Assembly (NCBI GenBank): GCA_041639705.1
Contig: JBEQBT010000050.1
Span: forward strand, 1-16,147
Source of the DNA: JARDZI01 sp041639705
Lineage (GTDB): Bacteria > Bacillota > Clostridia > Clostridiales > Caloramatoraceae
Direction: 5' to 3'
DNA: 16,147 nucleotides
Shown piece by piece: positions 12,984 through 16,147 of the stretch. The notes below the pieces were generated by a model. The model ran no database searches and had not been told where the DNA came from. It saw only the letters and a program-made list of their open reading frames with translations. Each line of letters opens with the position of its first letter. Positions within the stretch are counted from its first letter, which is position 1. A program made the translations under genes and the position numbers.

Positions 12984-13097
12984 ATGAAAGTTAGACCATC
13001 AGTTAAACCAATATGCGAAAAGTGCAAGATAATTAGAAGACATGGCAGAGTAATGGTTATATGCGAAAACCCAAAGCATAAGCAAAAGCAGGGTTAA
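12984..13097 (+). CDS. rpmJ: 50S ribosomal protein L36, zinc-binding
   Basis: L36 is the smallest 50S protein and binds near the sarcin-ricin region late in assembly. The frame from ATG 12984 to TAA 13095-13097 encodes 37 residues starting MKVRPSVKPICEKCKIIRRH. The zinc ligands are Cys11, Cys14, Cys27 and His32, which marks the C+ (zinc) type of 37-38 residues. Its position after infA is canonical. Its ribosome binding site aaggagg ends 7 nt before the ATG. A hairpin and an 84-nt gap follow before rpsM. Confidence 0.97.
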   Translation: MKVRPSVKPICEKCKIIRRHGRVMVICENPKHKQKQG

Positions 13098-13109
13098 TTA
13101 GAGCGGCTG

Positions 13110-13134
13110 CACTGAAGTTTTTCAGTGATTTTAT
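13110..13134 (+). terminator. Hairpin between rpmJ and rpsM, weak terminator or attenuator
   Basis: A perfect 7-bp stem pairs 13110-13116 (cactgaa) with 13121-13127 (ttcagtg) around a GTTT tetraloop, followed by attttat. The T-run is broken, so it may only partly terminate, or may be a processing or protein-binding site at the border of the alpha block. No convincing promoter lies between it and rpsM, which argues against complete termination. Confidence 0.4.
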
Positions 13135-13181
13135 AAACAAATAGAAGATTAGATGAAGTTAACAGGAGGTGTAAAAACTCA

Positions 13182-13553
13182 ATGGCAAGAATTGCTGGTG
13201 TTGATTTACCAAGAGAAAAAAGAGTTGAAATAGCTCTTACTTATATCTTTGGTGTAGGTAAGCCAAGGGCTATTAAAGCACTTAGTGAAACAGGTGTAAA
13301 CCCTGACACAAGAGTTAGGGATTTGACAGAAGAAGAAGTAAATAAATTAAGAGATTATATTAGCAAGAATTTCATGGTTGAAGGTGATTTAAAAAGAGAA
13401 GTATCACTAAGCATCAAGAGACTTATGGAAATTGGATGTTACAGAGGCTACAGACATAGAAGAGGCCTACCTGTAAGAGGACAGCGAACAAAGACTAATG
13501 CAAGAACTAGAAAAGGCCCAAGAAGAGCAATTGGCGGTAAGAAAAAGAAGTAA
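13182..13553 (+). CDS. rpsM: 30S ribosomal protein S13
   Basis: S13 lies at the top of the 30S head, contacts P-site tRNA and forms bridges with L5. The 123-residue protein starts MARIAGVDLPREKRVEIALT, has the helix-two-turn-helix region FGVGKPRAIKALSETGV, and ends in the basic tail RGQRTKTNARTRKGPRRA that reaches the tRNA. Length is normal. The ATG at 13182 is 12 nt after the ggagg core (13165-13169), a long spacer. A GTG at 13170 is followed at once by TAA and cannot serve. Confidence 0.97.
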   Translation: MARIAGVDLPREKRVEIALTYIFGVGKPRAIKALSETGVNPDTRVRDLTEEEVNKLRDYISKNFMVEGDLKREVSLSIKRLMEIGCYRGYRHRRGLPVRGQRTKTNARTRKGPRRAIGGKKKK

Positions 13554-13579
13554 GTTAAATTGTAAAGGAGGTAGGATGA

Positions 13580-13978
13580 ATGGCAGCTCAGACAAAGGGT
13601 AAGAAAGTAAGAAAGAGAAGAGAGCGTAAGATGGTTGATCGTGGAGCAGCCCACATTAAGTCAACTTTTAATAATACAATAGTAACTTTAACTGATGCAG
13701 TTGGAAATGCTATTTCATGGTCCAGTGCTGGTGCGCTTGGTTTCAAGGGAAATAGAAAGAGTACTCCATTTGCTGCTCAGCTAGCAGCTGAAACTGCAGC
13801 TAAGATAGCAACTGACCATGGAATGAAAACAGTTGAGGTATATGTAAAGGGACCAGGAGCAGGAAGAGAAGCTGCTATTAGAGCTCTTCAGGCTGCAGGA
13901 CTTGAAGTAAGTCTTATAAAAGATGTTACTCCAATTCCTCATAACGGATGTAGACCACCAAAGAGAAGAAGAGTCTAA
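13580..13978 (+). CDS. rpsK: 30S ribosomal protein S11
   Basis: S11 forms part of the 30S platform around the E-site codon. The 132-residue protein has a basic N-terminus (KGKKVRKRRERK), then HIKSTFNNTIVTLTDAVGN, the signature VKGPGAGREAAIRALQAAG and the universal end IPHNGCRPPKRRRV. It includes an AHI-type segment and Asn/Gly site typical of the family. The ATG at 13580 is 8 nt after aaaggagg. An out-of-frame ATG at 13576 would give only eight codons and is too close to the ribosome binding site. Confidence 0.98.
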   Translation: MAAQTKGKKVRKRRERKMVDRGAAHIKSTFNNTIVTLTDAVGNAISWSSAGALGFKGNRKSTPFAAQLAAETAAKIATDHGMKTVEVYVKGPGAGREAAIRALQAAGLEVSLIKDVTPIPHNGCRPPKRRRV

Positions 13979-13998
13979 TTGATAGGAGGTGTAAAGTA

Positions 13999-14619
13999 AT
14001 GGCAAGGTATACAGGACCATCATGTAAATTGTGTAGAAGAGAAGGAACAAAGCTCTATCTAAAAGGAGACAGATGCTACACAGATAAATGTGCAATAACT
14101 AGAAGAGCATATGCACCTGGCCAACATGGACAGAGCAGAAAAAAGATAGGAAACTATGGAATGCAGCTTAGAGAAAAACAAAAGGCTAAGAGAATCTATG
14201 GTTTGCTTGAAGCTCAATTTAGAAAGACTTATGATGAAGCAGATAAATTAAAGGGTAAGACAGGTGAAAACTTACTTATTCTTTTAGAGAGAAGAATTGA
14301 TAACGTTGTTTACAGATTAGGCTTTGCTGGTTCAAGACCAGAAGCAAGACAGCTTGTAAGACATGGTCATTTTACTGTTAATGGTGTAAAGGTTAATATT
14401 CCATCATATGTTGTTAATTCAGGTGATGTTGTTACTGTTAAGAGTAAGAGTACACAAAGTGATAAATTTAAGGCGATTGCAGAAGTTGCAACTAATGTAC
14501 CAAAGTGGCTAACTGTAGACAAGGATAAGATGGAAGGTCAAATTGTTGCTCTTCCACAGAGAGAAGACATAGATATACCTGTAAACGAAACGCTTATCGT
14601 TGAGTTATACAGTAGATAG
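13999..14619 (+). CDS. rpsD: 30S ribosomal protein S4, zinc-type
   Basis: S4 nucleates 30S assembly by binding the 16S 5' domain and affects decoding fidelity. In E. coli it also represses the alpha operon. The 206-residue protein has an N-terminal zinc knuckle with Cys9, Cys12, Cys26 and Cys31, followed by the basic GQHGQSRKKIGNYGMQLREK (41-60). An S4 RNA-binding domain spans ~98-160, with RRIDNVVYRLGFAGSRPEAR and QLVRHGHFTVNG. The gene lies between rpsK and rpoA as in many clostridia. In Bacillus it is elsewhere. The ATG follows ataggaggtg. A 64-nt gap precedes rpoA. Confidence 0.98.
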   Translation: MARYTGPSCKLCRREGTKLYLKGDRCYTDKCAITRRAYAPGQHGQSRKKIGNYGMQLREKQKAKRIYGLLEAQFRKTYDEADKLKGKTGENLLILLERRIDNVVYRLGFAGSRPEARQLVRHGHFTVNGVKVNIPSYVVNSGDVVTVKSKSTQSDKFKAIAEVATNVPKWLTVDKDKMEGQIVALPQREDIDIPVNETLIVELYSR

Positions 14620-14683
14620 TTGGTGTAGAATCAGTTGCCCTCGCCATATAAAGGCTATTTTCAAAAAGGAGGGTTAATAATAA

Positions 14684-15631
14684 ATGTTTGAAATTGAAAA
14701 ACCAGTGGTTCAATGTGTAGAAAAAAGTGAAGATGGGTCTTACGGAAAGTTTGTTATTGAGCCCTTAGAAAGAGGATATGGTACTACTCTTGGTAATGCT
14801 ATGAGAAGAATTATTCTTTCTCAATTACCAGGAGCAGCTGTTACCTCAGTTAAAATTGACGGAGTATTACATGAATTTTCAACAATACCCAATGTAAAAG
14901 AGGATGTTATTGAAATAATACTCAATTTAAAGGGGCTTGCTATAAAAGCCGAAGGAGATGTTCCAACTACTGTTACAATTGATGTAACAGGCCCACGTAC
15001 AGTTACTGGAGCAGATATTACGTCTGATGGAACTGTTACAATAATTAATCAGGACCATCATATAGCAACAGTAAGTGAAAACGGAAGACTATATATGGAA
15101 ATCAACATAGGTAAGGGCAGAGGTTATGTTCTTGCTGAAAAGAACAAGGAAACAAATCAGCCCATAGGAATATTACCAGTTGACTCCATTTATACTCCTG
15201 TAAAGAGGGTAAACTATATTATTGAGAATACCCGTGTTGGGCAGATAACTGACTATGATAAGCTTACTTTGGAATTATGGACAAATGGAACCATAGATCC
15301 AGAGGAAGCAGTTAGCTTATCAGCAAAGATACTTATTGAACATTTCAAGCTTTTCTTAAGCTTAACTGATCATGCTGACAAGGTTGAAATAATGGTAGAA
15401 AAAGAAGAGGATAGAAAAGATAAGCTTCTTGAAATGACCATTGAAGAGCTTGATTTGTCAGTAAGATCATACAATTGCTTAAAAAGAGCTGGTATTAATA
15501 CTGTTCAAGAGCTCACTTTCAAAAGTGAGGAAGATATGATGAAGGTAAGAAACCTTGGAAAGAAATCTCTTGAAGAGGTGGAACAAAAATTAGCAGCTTT
15601 GGGATTAAGCTTAAAACAGAGCGATGAATAG
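14684..15631 (+). CDS. rpoA: DNA-directed RNA polymerase subunit alpha
   Basis: RpoA dimerises and scaffolds assembly of beta and beta'. Its C-terminal domain binds UP elements and activators. The 315-residue protein has the N-terminal domain (~1-232) with EPLERGYGTTLGNAMRRIIL (26-45), and LTLELWTNGTIDPEEAVSLS. A linker follows at ~233-247, then the C-terminal helix-hairpin-helix domain with LSVRSYNCLKRAGI (258-271) and VRNLGKKSLEEVEQKL (288-303). Arg261 probably matches the DNA-contacting Arg265 of E. coli. The ATG lies after aaaaaggaggg. Length is normal for Firmicutes. Confidence 0.98.
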   Translation: MFEIEKPVVQCVEKSEDGSYGKFVIEPLERGYGTTLGNAMRRIILSQLPGAAVTSVKIDGVLHEFSTIPNVKEDVIEIILNLKGLAIKAEGDVPTTVTIDVTGPRTVTGADITSDGTVTIINQDHHIATVSENGRLYMEINIGKGRGYVLAEKNKETNQPIGILPVDSIYTPVKRVNYIIENTRVGQITDYDKLTLELWTNGTIDPEEAVSLSAKILIEHFKLFLSLTDHADKVEIMVEKEEDRKDKLLEMTIEELDLSVRSYNCLKRAGINTVQELTFKSEEDMMKVRNLGKKSLEEVEQKLAALGLSLKQSDE

Positions 15632-15643
15632 GAGGGATTACTG

Positions 15644-15991
15644 GTGGCAGGAACTCGTAAACTTGGCCGCCCTACAGATCAAAGAAGAGCGATGTTAAGG
15701 AATCTTGTAACAAGCTTTTTTAAATCGGAAGGTGGAAGAATAGTTACTACTGAAACTAGAGCAAAAGAAGTAAGATGTCTTGCTGAAAAAATGATTACCT
15801 TTGCTAAGAAGGGTGATCTTCATTCAAGAAGACAAGTACTCGCTTTTGTAACAGAAGAAACCGTTGTAGATAAGTTATTTAAGGATATAGCTCCTAAGTA
15901 TACAGAAAGAAATGGCGGCTATACAAGAATATTAAAGATGGGACCAAGAAGAGGAGACGCAGCAGAAATTGTAATACTTGAGTTAGTATAG
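15644..15991 (+). CDS. rplQ: 50S ribosomal protein L17
   Basis: L17 lies near the exit tunnel on the solvent face of the 50S subunit. The 115-residue protein starts MAGTRKLGRPTDQRRAMLRN and has the family pattern VTSFFKSEGGRIVTTETRAK. It ends YTRILKMGPRRGDAAEIVIL, as in other bacterial L17. The start is GTG at 15644 after ggaggg with an 8-nt spacer. An in-frame ATG inside the conserved N-terminal motif is too late. It is the last gene of the cluster and is followed at once by an intrinsic terminator. Confidence 0.97.
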   Translation: MAGTRKLGRPTDQRRAMLRNLVTSFFKSEGGRIVTTETRAKEVRCLAEKMITFAKKGDLHSRRQVLAFVTEETVVDKLFKDIAPKYTERNGGYTRILKMGPRRGDAAEIVILELV

Positions 15992-15998
15992 CATCTTT

Positions 15999-16038
15999 AG
16001 GGATTAAGTTATAAATTTATTTGCTTAATCCCTTTTTC
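15999..16038 (+). terminator. Intrinsic terminator of the S10-spc-alpha cluster
   Basis: A perfect 10-bp stem pairs 15999-16008 (agggattaag) with 16024-16033 (cttaatccct) around a 15-nt AT-rich loop, followed by a T-run (16033-16037). It starts 8 nt after the rplQ stop. This is the clearest terminator in the window and marks the end of the operon. Confidence 0.9.
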
Positions 16039-16147
16039 TAATATAATAAGAAAAAATAGTATTTAACAGAGTATAAGAATCCAAAAATTTTAAAACAATA
16101 ATATTTGCAATTTGTTTTTTATGGTTTATTATTTATATAATTGTAGA
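16039..16147 (+). other. AT-rich intergenic region after the cluster
   Basis: About 110 bases of strongly AT-rich DNA with many A- and T-runs and no ORF, RNA gene or clear inverted repeat. In many clostridia the next gene is an energy-coupling-factor transporter ATPase (ecfA), but the window ends before any gene, so this cannot be checked. Confidence 0.6.
16112..16141 (+). promoter_or_regulatory. Possible promoter for a downstream gene
   Basis: TTGTTT at 16112-16117 and a perfect TATAAT at 16136-16141 are 18 nt apart. Transcription would start just past the window's end. It follows the operon terminator, where a new promoter would be expected. In DNA this AT-rich such matches also occur by chance, so confidence is low. 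Confidence 0.4.

Noticed and set aside
13107..13137. Possible promoter before rpsM (CTGCAC and TATAAA, 19-nt spacing)
   Set aside because: The -35 match is poor, the spacing is long and the elements overlap the hairpin. Chance matches to TATAAA are common in this AT-rich DNA.
13576..13602. Out-of-frame ATG and eight-codon frame at the rpsK start
   Set aside because: It is only 4 nt after the Shine-Dalgarno core, and the frame is trivial. ATG 13580 matches S11 and is well spaced.
14620..14652. Possible promoter between rpsD and rpoA (TTGGTG and TATAAA)
   Set aside because: The elements are 21 nt apart, outside the range for sigma-A promoters, and no better -35 is present.
1..16147. Search for mobile elements, CRISPR arrays, tRNA or rRNA genes, toxin-antitoxin or defence genes
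   Set aside because: No direct-repeat arrays, transposase-like frames, tRNA-like cloverleafs or recognisable defence proteins were seen. Almost all sequence is accounted for by conserved housekeeping genes.

Overview
The window is a chromosomal segment carrying the fused S10-spc-alpha ribosomal protein supercluster of a low-GC Firmicute, most likely Clostridium in the strict sense or a close relative. The evidence is the AT-rich DNA, Arg coded mostly by AGA and Ile often by ATA, strong AAGGAGG-type ribosome binding sites, several GTG/TTG starts, zinc-binding S14, and the gene order with rpsD inside the alpha cluster and a KOW/L14e-like gene between map and infA. Every gene lies on the + strand. 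The species cannot be fixed from this sequence alone.

Layout. Positions 1-84 are the 3' end of tuf (EF-Tu), followed by a strong inverted repeat that probably ends the upstream str-type transcript. At 204-232 there is a good candidate promoter in very AT-rich DNA. It is followed by an unusually GC-rich, foldable untranslated leader of about 230 nt (49% GC by hand count over 301-420, against 17% over 181-240). The genes then run rpsJ-rplC-rplD-rplW-rplB-rpsS-rplV-rpsC-rplP-rpmC-rpsQ (S10 block), rplN-rplX-rplE-rpsN-rpsH-rplF-rplR-rpsE-rpmD-rplO-secY (spc block), adk-map-KOW gene-infA-rpmJ, and rpsM-rpsK-rpsD-rpoA-rplQ (alpha block). A canonical intrinsic terminator follows rplQ at 15999-16038. 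The last ~110 bases are AT-rich noncoding DNA with a plausible promoter for a gene beyond the window.

How the genes work together. The 26 ribosomal protein genes build both subunits, from primary rRNA binders (S4, S8, S17, L2, L3, L4, L23, L24) to late proteins (L16, L36). SecY is the membrane channel for exported nascent chains. Adk balances adenine nucleotides. Map removes the initiator Met. IF-1 acts in initiation. RpoA is the assembly scaffold of RNA polymerase. The spacing is tight, with several overlaps suggesting translational coupling. The only larger gaps (69-84 nt at rpsJ/rplC, rplW/rplB, rplB/rpsS and rpmJ/rpsM, 64 nt at rpsD/rpoA) mostly contain small hairpins.

I found no exotic or undescribed system, mobile element, CRISPR array or defence locus. 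What merits a second look is the regulatory RNA: the rpsJ leader, the intergenic hairpins (one enclosing a Shine-Dalgarno site and a possible 13-codon ORF between rplB and rpsS), and the poorly characterised KOW gene.
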